From positions 1 through 32,979 of the IMG/VR virus record IMGVR_UViG_3300031553_000020: a DNA stretch of 32,979 nucleotides, one strand, 5' to 3'. The position numbers were made by a program, and so were the translations under genes. This DNA is from a virus. The notes below the pieces were generated by a model that worked only from the letters and a program-made list of their open reading frames with translations, was not told the DNA's origin and did no database searches. Shown in pieces: positions 5,743 to 13,235 of this stretch (position 1 is the first letter of the stretch; every line of letters begins with the position of its first letter).

Positions 5743-6964
5743 GGCTCTCCTTTACGACTGGGAAGCCTGGGCCCGGCCGAACCAGCTGCCACCGGCCTGG
5801 GCCTGGTACATCTGGCTTATCCTCAGCGGGCGGGGCTTCGGGAAGACCCGCACAGGCAACGAGCTGGTTATCAGGTGGGCCAGGGAAGGCTATAACCCCA
5901 TAGCTCTGATAGGCCAGACCAAGGCCGATGTGCGCGATACCATCGTCGAGGTCGGCGACAGCTCCATCCTGAAGATAAGCCCGCCCTGGTTCTACCCGGA
6001 GTACGAGCCCTCCAAGCGGCGGGTGATATGGCCGAACGGGGTGCTGGGCATCATCTATTCCGGGGATGAACCGGACCAGCTGCGCGGCCCGCAGCATGCC
6101 AAAGCCCTCGTGGATGAAATATCAAAGTATAAATACCCGCAGGATACCTGGGATAACCTGATGTTCGGCCTGCGGATCGGCTCCAACCCCCAGGCGGTGG
6201 TGGCCACTACCCCCAGGCCCATCAAGCTGATTAAGACACTGCTCAAAGACCCGAAGACAGCTATCACCCGTGGGCACACGATGGATAACAAGGCCAACCT
6301 GGCGCCATCTTTCCTGAAGTATATCATCGAGAAGTATCAGGGGACACGGCTCGGCCGGCAGGAGCTGGACGGGGAGGTGCTGGACGATAACCCCGATGCC
6401 CTCTGGAAGCGGGACAGGATAGACGAGCTGAGGGTCAGGCAGCACCCGGACCTGACCCGGGTCGTGGTGGCCATAGACCCGGCGGCTTCGGATAATCCGG
6501 AGTCGGCGGAGACGGGCATTATCGTGGCCGGCATTGCGATGTTTAATGGGCAGCTCCACGGCTATATCCTGGATGATTTAACGATAAGGTCTTCCCCCAG
6601 CGGCTGGGCGACCGCCGCGGTAACCGGATACTACAAACACAAGGCCGACCGGATAGTCGGCGAGGTCAATAACGGCGGGGACATGGTGGAGCACACGGTC
6701 AGGACGGTTGACAAGAACGCGTCCTATAAAGCCGTCCATGCCAGTCGTGGTAAGGCGGTCCGGGCGGAGCCGGTGAGCGCCCTCTACGAGCAGGGGCGAG
6801 TCCACCATGTCGGCTTCTTTGCTGAGCTGGAAGACCAACTCTGCGAGTGGGTGCCCGGGGGCACCTCGCCGGACCGGCTCGATGCGCTGGTCTGGGCCCT
6901 TACCGAGCTGATGATTGAAGAGTCCAAGCCCCCGAAAGAATTTATGATAGGAGTAGCGGCTTGA
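5648..6964 (+). CDS. terL: Terminase large subunit (ATPase/nuclease)
   Basis: The 438-residue packaging motor has the Walker A SGRGFGKT (60-67), Walker B ALVDE (153-157) and a coupling motif ATTPRP (187-191) in the ATPase half. The C-terminal RNase-H-like nuclease has likely metal ligands in VVAIDPAAS (D277), GEVNNGGD (E339) and PDRLDALVWAL (D412). Length and motif order fit the Terminase_6/HK97-type family. ATG 5648 has GGAG 8 bases upstream; ATG 5669 is an alternative. The long overlap with terS is unusual but not rare. The stop overlaps the portal start (TGATG). Confidence 0.95.
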   Translation: MPKGNSLMHSISLLPEQERRKAINRLTQQEAEALLYDWEAWARPNQLPPAWAWYIWLILSGRGFGKTRTGNELVIRWAREGYNPIALIGQTKADVRDTIVEVGDSSILKISPPWFYPEYEPSKRRVIWPNGVLGIIYSGDEPDQLRGPQHAKALVDEISKYKYPQDTWDNLMFGLRIGSNPQAVVATTPRPIKLIKTLLKDPKTAITRGHTMDNKANLAPSFLKYIIEKYQGTRLGRQELDGEVLDDNPDALWKRDRIDELRVRQHPDLTRVVVAIDPAASDNPESAETGIIVAGIAMFNGQLHGYILDDLTIRSSPSGWATAAVTGYYKHKADRIVGEVNNGGDMVEHTVRTVDKNASYKAVHASRGKAVRAEPVSALYEQGRVHHVGFFAELEDQLCEWVPGGTSPDRLDALVWALTELMIEESKPPKEFMIGVAA

Positions 6965-8970
6965 TGTTAAATGATCTTAGAAGCAGGATAGCCATAGCCC
7001 TTCTCCCAAAGAAAAACGGAGAGAAGGCAGTCAACACCGCGGCCTTGAATCCCTTCCAGATTCTCTCCCTGCAGTATGCCGGCGTCCCGGTCTATACCGA
7101 TATGACGGTGAGGAAGGCAACCCGCGAGGGCTATAAAATCAGCGTCTATGTCTACCGCGCCGTGAGGACGATTATCCAGGCTTCCTCGGCCGTGCCTTGG
7201 GTCATCCTGGATAGCAAGGGCGAGAAGATGGAGGGCCATCCCCTGGCCAAGGTGCTGCAGAAGCCCAACCCGGAGTTCGCGGGGCAGGACCTGATAGAGT
7301 TCCTGATCGCCCACCTCGAGCTGACGGGGAATGCGCTCTGGCAGCCGATTATCGTGGGAAAGCAGGTCAAGGAGATATGGCCGGTGATGCCCGACCTGGT
7401 CAAGCCTATCCCCTCGGATGTCCCCGGTGAGTGGCTGAAGGGCTGGCAGGTGACCAGTGCCGACGGGAGCCAGCGGACAGTACCCCAGAGCCAGTTCATT
7501 CACTTTATGATGGTCGACCCGGGCAACCCTTATTGGGGTATGGGTCCGCTGCAGGCAGCTGCCCGGACCATCGACACCGATAACGAAGCCCAGGACACCC
7601 AAAAAATTTCAATGCAGAATAGAGGTGTTACCGACGGGGTCTTCACCCATGAGACTCCGCTGACGCCGGAGCAGTTCGAGGAGTCACGCCGGCAGATAAA
7701 GGAATACTTCCTGGCCAAGAGCAGGAGACGCGAGCCCTGGGTGCTGGGCGCCGGCGCCAAGTGGAACCAGATGTCCCTGACCGCTATCGAGATGGACTAT
7801 ATCGCCTCCAGACTCCACAACAAGCGAGACATAGCCGGGGCGTTCGGGATAAGCCCGATATTCCTCGGAGATTTAGAACAATCGTCCTATAACAATATGA
7901 TGGAGGCTCGCAAGGCTCTCTATGAAGATGTTGTCATTCCGCTGCTCGACGATATCAAGTCGACGCTCAATCTAAGGCTGGCCCCGATGTACGGGGACAT
8001 TACGATTTCGTATGACACCTCCAAGGTGGCCGCCCTCCGTGAAGACTTTACCAAGAAGGTGGAGCAGGCCAAGAACTTGTGGGCGATGGGGGTCCCGTTC
8101 GACCAGATAAACGAGAGACTGGAGATGGGCTTCAACGAATTCCAGGGCTGGGGCCTGAGTTACCTGCCCCTGACCCTCTTGCCGGCCGGAGCTCCTACGA
8201 AGGCAGGAGTCAAGGCCGCCGACCTGGAGACAGAAGAGGCCAAGGCCGCTCAGTGGAAGAGAATAGACCGCCGGCGCGTCGCCTGGTGGGGAGTGGTTAG
8301 CGGGAAGGTCATCCCGCTCTATGAGGCGGAAGCCAAGGCGATAGAGAAGGCGCTGAAGGGCATTAAGGCCCAGGCCGACCTGGAGAAGGTCATCAACGGG
8401 GCCATCGACGGCATGGCGCCGGAGTGGGAGAAGACGATGACCGCTATCCTGGGTGCTCTTATCGAGGACTTCGGGACTGTAATCGCTGAGGATTTCGGCG
8501 GCAAGTCCTCCGGGGGGAGCGAGGCGAAATGGGTGTTCGACCCGATGAGCCTGGCTGCCGTGGCCTGGATGAAGAAGAACGGCGCTGCTGACGTGAAGAG
8601 CATACTTGACACCGACAAGGCCGAGATGAGAGCCGTCCTGGTAGCCGGGCAGGAAGAGGGCTTGAGCACCGTGCAAATCGGCCGTAATATGCGGCAGTTC
8701 TATACAGACCGGTCGCCGTATAAGGCGATGAGGGTAGCCCGCACGGAGACATCTCATGCTGCCGGCTTCGGGCAGAGGGAAGCTGCCAGACAGGCGGGAG
8801 TAGTGAAAACTCACACCTGGGTCACTTCACGCGATGATAGGGTCCGTGATTCCCATGCTGCTCTTGATGGTGAAACTGTGGATTTCAATGAACCTTACTC
8901 TGATGGCTCGATGTACCCCGGTGAGCTTGACATCAACTGCCGATGTGTGGAGAGCTTCGGGACCAGATAA
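6964..8970 (+). CDS. Portal protein fused to MuF (head morphogenesis) domain
   Basis: Residues 1-420 (of 668 from ATG 6964) are an HK97-type portal: the ring through which DNA enters and leaves the head. Markers are YRAVRTIIQASSAVPWVI, HPLAKVLQKPNPEFAGQDLI, LTGNALWQ, HFMMVDPGNPYWGMGPLQAA and RDIAGAFGISPIFLGDLE with YNNMMEARKALYEDVVIPLL. A helical linker (~440-590) leads to a C-terminal MuF/SPP1-gp7-like domain (RVARTETSHAAGFGQREAAR, TWVTSRDDRVRDSHAALDGE, MYPGELDINCRC). MuF is usually a separate gene next to the portal; here it is one uninterrupted frame. TTG 6961 is a second possible start. Confidence 0.9.
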   Translation: MLNDLRSRIAIALLPKKNGEKAVNTAALNPFQILSLQYAGVPVYTDMTVRKATREGYKISVYVYRAVRTIIQASSAVPWVILDSKGEKMEGHPLAKVLQKPNPEFAGQDLIEFLIAHLELTGNALWQPIIVGKQVKEIWPVMPDLVKPIPSDVPGEWLKGWQVTSADGSQRTVPQSQFIHFMMVDPGNPYWGMGPLQAAARTIDTDNEAQDTQKISMQNRGVTDGVFTHETPLTPEQFEESRRQIKEYFLAKSRRREPWVLGAGAKWNQMSLTAIEMDYIASRLHNKRDIAGAFGISPIFLGDLEQSSYNNMMEARKALYEDVVIPLLDDIKSTLNLRLAPMYGDITISYDTSKVAALREDFTKKVEQAKNLWAMGVPFDQINERLEMGFNEFQGWGLSYLPLTLLPAGAPTKAGVKAADLETEEAKAAQWKRIDRRRVAWWGVVSGKVIPLYEAEAKAIEKALKGIKAQADLEKVINGAIDGMAPEWEKTMTAILGALIEDFGTVIAEDFGGKSSGGSEAKWVFDPMSLAAVAWMKKNGAADVKSILDTDKAEMRAVLVAGQEEGLSTVQIGRNMRQFYTDRSPYKAMRVARTETSHAAGFGQREAARQAGVVKTHTWVTSRDDRVRDSHAALDGETVDFNEPYSDGSMYPGELDINCRCVESFGTR

Positions 8971-8990
8971 TTTAACAGGGAGATAGCGCA

Positions 8991-9233
8991 ATGCAAAATG
9001 GCTTATTTGAGAAGATGATAGACGAGGCTGCCGAGGAAGTCGCCAACAAAGGCTGGAAGGGGGCCGACGAGAAAGCCGTAACGCTGGCGGCATTCGGCCT
9101 ATTGTATAAGCTGGTCAGCAACAGGATGCACAGTATCTCAAAACCCTTCTGGTGGGCGGCCGGCGTTATCGGCGCCGGCGTCCTCTGGTATATAGTGAGC
9201 AGCTTAATAAGCTTGGTAACAGGCAACGGTTAA
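8991..9233 (+). CDS. Small single-pass membrane protein between portal and protease (80 aa)
   Basis: Residues 1-45 are amphipathic helical. Residues about 53-76 (WWAAGVIGAGVLWYIVSSLI) form one hydrophobic segment with a short polar tail. No family recognised. The ATG follows GGGAGATAGC, and the gene sits in the head operon between portal and protease. It might be a minor virion or membrane-interacting protein; a lysis role is less likely from its position. Confidence 0.65.
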   Translation: MQNGLFEKMIDEAAEEVANKGWKGADEKAVTLAAFGLLYKLVSNRMHSISKPFWWAAGVIGAGVLWYIVSSLISLVTGNG

Positions 9234-9251
9234 CTGAAAAGGGAGGTCAAA

Positions 9252-10487
9252 ATGAAACCGGAACACAAGACAGTCAGCTTTGAAATTAAGGAAGTCGACG
9301 AGGAGACAGGGGTTTTCACGGGCTACGCAGCTACCTTCTCGAAAAAGCCCGACTCATACGGCGATATTATCGAGCCCGGCGCGTTCGCCAAGACCCTCAA
9401 GGAAGCGGGGAATCGGGTAAAAATCCTCTGGAATCACAATACACTTGAGCCGATAGGCAAGCCCGACGAGCTGCTGGAGGATGACAAAGGCCTGCTCGTG
9501 AAGGGCAAGCTGAGCCTCGGTGTCCAGCGCGCTAAGGAAGTCCTGAGCCTTATGAAAGACGGCGTTATCACCGAGATGTCTATCGGCTACGATACGTTGA
9601 AGGAATCGTGGCAGGATGGCATCCGCCACCTCCAGGAGGTCAGGCTCTGGGACGTATCGCCGGTAACCTTTGCCGCCAACCCGGAGGCGATCGTGCTGAG
9701 TGTCAAGAAGGCAACGACCTTTGCCGATTTACCTCTGGCGGACCGTGAGGACGAGTGGGATGCCACCGCTGCGGAGAAAAGGGTCCGCGCCTGGGCCGGC
9801 GGAGAGGATAATCTAAACTGGAATAAGTACCGCCAGGCCTTCTACTGGTACGACGAGGAGAGCCCCGAGCTGTTCGGGAGCTACAAGCTGGGCTTCGCCG
9901 ATGTTGCCGGCAGCAAGCTTACCGCTATCCCGCGGGGGATCTTCGCCGTTGCCGCGGTGATAATGGGCGCCAGGGGAGGCGTCCAGATTCCCGAGGCCGA
10001 CATGGCAAAGGTTAAGACCCACGTCGAGAAATATTATACCAAGATGCAGAAGGAATTTGACGACGAGGAGATAATCGCCCCATGGAATAAGGCCGAAACT
10101 TTTAACTGCGAATGTGTCGAATGTGGGCACGAACTTATATCTGAGAAACACTGCAGCGATATCAAATGTCCGGAATGTGGAGGTGAGATGAGAAGGGCTG
10201 AGCGCCCCGGCCCGGGGAAAGAAAAGGCAGGGCGTGTCTTGAGCGCCACAAACCTGGCGAAAGTCCAGGCGGCGCTCGCTGCTCTCCAGGCACTTCTCGA
10301 GGCTGCTATAAGTGAGTCAGAGCCGGAGAAATCCACTCAGCTCGCGGAAGCTACCAAGGAAGCCGCGGAACTGGAGATTGTAGTGGCGAGTCTCAAGGCA
10401 GAGAATGACGGCTTCGATGTGAAGGTAGCCGAGAGGCGCATCGAGGCTATACTCGAAACCATCAACAAAAAACAGGAGGTAAAATAA
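9252..10487 (+). CDS. HK97-type prohead protease with extra domain, zinc ribbon and scaffold-like tail
   Basis: Residues 1-150 are a U35/HK97 prohead protease: VFTGYAATFSKKPDSYGDII, GAFAKTL, KILWNHNT (catalytic His) and ITEMSIGYDT (catalytic Ser), then LWDVSPVTFAANPEAIV. This enzyme cleaves the scaffold part of the capsid protein during maturation. Residues about 155-275 are a second conserved domain (ADREDEWDATAAEKRVRAWA ... YKLGFADVAGSKLTAIPRGI ... VKTHVEKYYTKMQ), found after proteases in other phages. Residues about 291-318 form a zinc ribbon (CECVECGHE ... CPECGGEM). The remainder is a coiled coil, possibly scaffolding. At 411 residues it is about twice a plain protease. The ribosome site is GGGAGGTC. 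Confidence 0.9.
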   Translation: MKPEHKTVSFEIKEVDEETGVFTGYAATFSKKPDSYGDIIEPGAFAKTLKEAGNRVKILWNHNTLEPIGKPDELLEDDKGLLVKGKLSLGVQRAKEVLSLMKDGVITEMSIGYDTLKESWQDGIRHLQEVRLWDVSPVTFAANPEAIVLSVKKATTFADLPLADREDEWDATAAEKRVRAWAGGEDNLNWNKYRQAFYWYDEESPELFGSYKLGFADVAGSKLTAIPRGIFAVAAVIMGARGGVQIPEADMAKVKTHVEKYYTKMQKEFDDEEIIAPWNKAETFNCECVECGHELISEKHCSDIKCPECGGEMRRAERPGPGKEKAGRVLSATNLAKVQAALAALQALLEAAISESEPEKSTQLAEATKEAAELEIVVASLKAENDGFDVKVAERRIEAILETINKKQEVK

Positions 10488-10489
10488 CC

Positions 10490-11689
10490 ATGGAAGCAAA
10501 GGAAGCAAAAGAACTTGCTGACCTGGTTCAGAGTGCAGTGGAAGAGCTGCACAAGGCCGTGGAGCGCCAGGACGCTGAGATTAAGAAACTCGGCGAGCCT
10601 ACGGCCGAAACCAAGGCAACCATCGACGCGCTCAATACCCGCATCGACGAGCTGGAGGTTAAGCTCCAGCGCCAGTCCATTCCGGCAGCCGGTGCTCCTG
10701 ACGCCCAGACTGAAGAGTCCAAGGCACGCACCGCAGCCTTCTTCAAATTCGTGAGGCAGGGTGAAGCGGGTTTAACCCCGGACGAAAGGAAGGCCCTTGT
10801 CGAAGACGCCACCGGCCAGTACCTCGTGACTCCTGAGCTCGAGTCCGAGATTGAGCGCACACTCCCCAATATAACCGTTATCCGCCCACTGGCAACAGTG
10901 AGGCCAATCAGCAAGGACCGGCTCAAGCTTCGCAGCCTGAGTGAGGTCACTGTCGGCTGGGGTAAACTGGAAACAGGGGAGGAACCCACCGAGGGCGGAG
11001 GGGTACCGGGAGCGCCGACTTACCAGTACGCGGAAGACCTCTACGGTCTGGCCAAGATTGGTGAGGACGAGATGGCGGACAGCGACATTAACCTTCAGTC
11101 CATCCTGGCCGATTCGTTCACCAGGGCAATAGGCGAGGCTGAAGACGCAGCCTTTGCAGTCGGGCGCGGTCACACTACCTACGAAGAGCCGGAGGGCATC
11201 ACCGTAAATGCCACCCTGACCGGTGCCACCGTTACCACAACTGCAGCCGGTGCCATCACCATCGAGAAGTTCCTGGAGATGGTTTACACCTGCCCTGCCC
11301 AGCACCGCAAGAACGGGGTTTTCATCTGGAATTCCCTTACCGAGCTGGCCGCAAGGCAGCTGAGGGGAGATGGCGGAGGCGGAGCCGGTACCGGGCCGTT
11401 CCTGTGGCAGCCGAGCGTTGCCGCCGGCAAGCCCAACACCTTCGTCGGCTATCCCGCCTACTGCCAGGACGACATGCAGTCCCTGGCCGGGGCGGCCCAG
11501 GTCATCGCCATCTTCGGCGACCTCAAGGCTGGCTACCGGATAATCGACCGCCAGGGCATCACCCTCCAGCGGCTCTCCGAGCTGTACTCCGAAGCAGGCC
11601 TGGTGGGCTTCAAGGTCCACAAGAGGGTCGGCGGCGGGGTGATAAAGCCCGCCAACAAAGCCCTGGTCCTTCTGACCGAGCACGCCTAG
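10490..11689 (+). CDS. Major capsid protein, HK97 fold
   Basis: The 399-residue protein forms the icosahedral shell. Residues 1-65 are a coiled coil (KELADLVQSAVEELHKAVER), the delta/scaffold part removed by the protease. The rest shows the HK97 family course: TGQYLVTPELESEIERTL, TVIRPLATVRPISKDRLKLR, YGLAKIGEDEMADSDINL (E-loop to P-domain), FIWNSLTELAARQLRG, NTFVGYPAYCQDDM, AIFGDLKAGYRIIDRQGITL and VGFKVHKRVGGGV. It follows the protease by 2 bases with an AGGAGG site 11 bases before the ATG, consistent with high expression. Confidence 0.95.
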   Translation: MEAKEAKELADLVQSAVEELHKAVERQDAEIKKLGEPTAETKATIDALNTRIDELEVKLQRQSIPAAGAPDAQTEESKARTAAFFKFVRQGEAGLTPDERKALVEDATGQYLVTPELESEIERTLPNITVIRPLATVRPISKDRLKLRSLSEVTVGWGKLETGEEPTEGGGVPGAPTYQYAEDLYGLAKIGEDEMADSDINLQSILADSFTRAIGEAEDAAFAVGRGHTTYEEPEGITVNATLTGATVTTTAAGAITIEKFLEMVYTCPAQHRKNGVFIWNSLTELAARQLRGDGGGGAGTGPFLWQPSVAAGKPNTFVGYPAYCQDDMQSLAGAAQVIAIFGDLKAGYRIIDRQGITLQRLSELYSEAGLVGFKVHKRVGGGVIKPANKALVLLTEHA

Positions 11690-11776
11690 CAATAGGTGAA
11701 GCGAATAGAGAGAAATAAAATGGGGGTGCGTGACTGGGAACATTACCGTCCCATCCCCTAAAAAGGAGACACTATA

Positions 11777-12355
11777 ATGGGAGCAAATTACCGAGGATAC
11801 AATCCTGTAACAGAGGACGACATCTGGACTATCGCAGGTGAGCAAAAGGTAGCGGATGGTGGCGAGATTAAGGTGGAGAGTGGTGGTAAGCTGACGATAG
11901 AGAGTGGGGGCATAGTCGAAGGTGGGCCCCTCGCCGTACAAGAAATCACCTTTGTGGAAGACGGCGCCGGTACTTATACTGGTTCAGTTACCCTTCCTGC
12001 CGGTGCGACTTTAATAAATGTGATTGTCCACGCTGTAGCACTTTGGACTGCTGGAACGAGTGCGGCCCTAATCGTGGGCGATGTCGCTGACCCTAACGGC
12101 TTCTTTGATGCCGTTAACCTGAAGGCGACTGACTTGCTTGCTGGTGAGTCCATAGATTTCGCTCACACTGGTGGCTGTGAGGGTGCCGATGTTGATGCCC
12201 CGGCCGCTGCTGTTGCAGTAAGGCGACGTTATCTGGCTGGAGCAAGGGTTGTCACCGGTGAGGTAACTTCAGTAGGTGCAGGAACTGCTGGCCGAACTCG
12301 CATAACTGTTCTCTACTCAATGCCTGCTACATCAGTATTGGCGACAAAAGCATAG
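11777..12355 (+). CDS. Possible head decoration/fibre protein (192 aa)
   Basis: Not firmly recognised. The N-terminal third is a glycine-rich beta-repeat (GGEIKVESGGKLTIESGGIV), as in head-fibre or decoration proteins. The C-terminal part (~55-190) is beta-rich with small residues (TGSVTLPAGATLINVIVHAV), like a jelly-roll or Ig-like virion domain. It lies directly after the major capsid gene with a strong AAAAGGAGAC site, the common place for decoration proteins. Confidence is high for a gene, lower for the role. Confidence 0.6.
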   Translation: MGANYRGYNPVTEDDIWTIAGEQKVADGGEIKVESGGKLTIESGGIVEGGPLAVQEITFVEDGAGTYTGSVTLPAGATLINVIVHAVALWTAGTSAALIVGDVADPNGFFDAVNLKATDLLAGESIDFAHTGGCEGADVDAPAAAVAVRRRYLAGARVVTGEVTSVGAGTAGRTRITVLYSMPATSVLATKA

Positions 12356-12372
12356 ATTCGCTAATAGGATAG

Positions 12373-12403
12373 CCTTACCCTTCGGCAAGGTAGGGACTCT
12401 TTA
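12373..12403 (+). terminator. Weak terminator/attenuator after head genes
   Basis: TACC(C)TT pairs with AAGGTA around a CGGC loop (12376-12392), extended by CCT/GGG, followed by ACTCTTT. The same CCTTACCC-GGTAGGG stem type is used in the terminator at 25832. It could lower transcription from head to tail genes. Confidence 0.45.
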
Positions 12404-12407
12404 ACCA

Positions 12408-12449
12408 GGGGGGAGCCCGGCGCTTACTCCTTCCGCTGCGGTTCCCCCC
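12408..12449. other. GC-rich hairpin upstream of tail genes
   Basis: GGGGGGAGCC (12408-12417) pairs with GGTTCCCCCC (12440-12449), a 10-bp stem with one G-T pair. No T-tract follows. It may protect mRNA ends or act with the hairpin just upstream. Confidence 0.5.
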
Positions 12450-12474
12450 CCATTACCCACAAAAGGAGGATGAT

Positions 12475-12672
12475 ATGCGTGTCAGGGTACTAAAGGAATT
12501 CATTACTGCTAACCGGGCTTTCCATGTCGGGGAAGTCGCTGAGATTGACCCCAGGAAGGCAGCCGGCTGGCTGGCGGCCGGGCTAGTGATGCAGGACAAG
12601 AGCCTGGATGGGGCGAGTGAAACAAAGGCTAAACCTACCCCGAAAACTAAGCATAAACGGAGGAAAACATGA
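12475..12672 (+). CDS. Small basic-tailed head protein (65 aa)
   Basis: The first 45 residues (MRVRVLKEFITANRAFHVGE, EIDPRKAAGWLAAGLV) look like the small beta domain found in many phage head-tail region proteins, where a strand, a GE turn and a helix ending in AxxLxxxGxA/V occur. The tail is lysine-rich (KAKPTPKTKHKRRKT) and probably disordered. A strong AAAGGAGGATG site precedes it. It overlaps the next ORF by 4 bases (ATGA). Confidence 0.6.
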   Translation: MRVRVLKEFITANRAFHVGEVAEIDPRKAAGWLAAGLVMQDKSLDGASETKAKPTPKTKHKRRKT

Positions 12673-13232
12673 TAGGCAAAATAGGGCTGAAATACCATTC
12701 CGGCTGGAGGGTGCGCCACTGGCGTAAGGATGAGCACGGTATCTACCGCCTCATCTGGCAGGATATCGCCATAGACCGCAACATCCTGCATGACACAGGG
12801 GAAATCGCCATCCTCTCGGCCTTTTTCGCCACGGCCATGACCAACTACGGCGCTCCCCCGGCCAACCTCTATCTCGGCCTGGATAAGCGGGCATCGCTGG
12901 CTGAAGCCGATACCCTTGCCACCCTGGACGAACTCTCCAAATCGGGCTATGAGCGCAAGGCGCTATCTTCTGCCGGCACAGGCGCCAGCGGGCAGGACTT
13001 CTATATCAACCAGCCGGGGGCTTACTACAGGGCGGATAGCGCAGAGGTGGAGTGGACGGCGGGGGAGAACTGGGTGGATGCCGTCAAAAATATCTTCCTC
13101 TGCACCGATTCAGTTGCCGTAGCAGATGGAGATGGCGACCATCTCGTTTCCAGTCTAGCCCTGACCGCTAACCGCACCTTATTGAGCGGGGACAAACTGG
13201 ACGGGTCTTTATATATCGGCCTTTCGGAGTGA
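12669..13232 (+). CDS. Virion structural protein (187 aa)
   Basis: The family is not named, but its plan parallels the protein at 23532: a basic beta start (GWRVRHWRKDE), then NIL...G.I, a stretch with LYLGLDKRASLAEADTLATL and a beta-rich end (ADSAEVEWTAGENWVDAVKN). Such proteins occur among phage tail/baseplate parts. It starts with ATGA overlap with the previous gene and is 3 bases before the large repeat protein. Confidence 0.6.
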   Translation: MIGKIGLKYHSGWRVRHWRKDEHGIYRLIWQDIAIDRNILHDTGEIAILSAFFATAMTNYGAPPANLYLGLDKRASLAEADTLATLDELSKSGYERKALSSAGTGASGQDFYINQPGAYYRADSAEVEWTAGENWVDAVKNIFLCTDSVAVADGDGDHLVSSLALTANRTLLSGDKLDGSLYIGLSE

Positions 13233-13235
13233 TAG

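Noticed and set aside
7972-8814. 280-aa minus-strand ORF
   Set aside because: It is antisense to the portal-MuF gene; no family features, no ribosome site.
11723-11761. Hairpin in the leader of the gene at 11777 (GGGG..TGGGA / TCCCATCCCC)
   Set aside because: The pairing needs a large asymmetric internal loop; too weak to list as a regulatory element.
10772-11941. 389-aa minus-strand ORF across the capsid gene
   Set aside because: It lies antisense to the clearly recognised major capsid protein, has no ribosome site, and its composition is that of a shadow.
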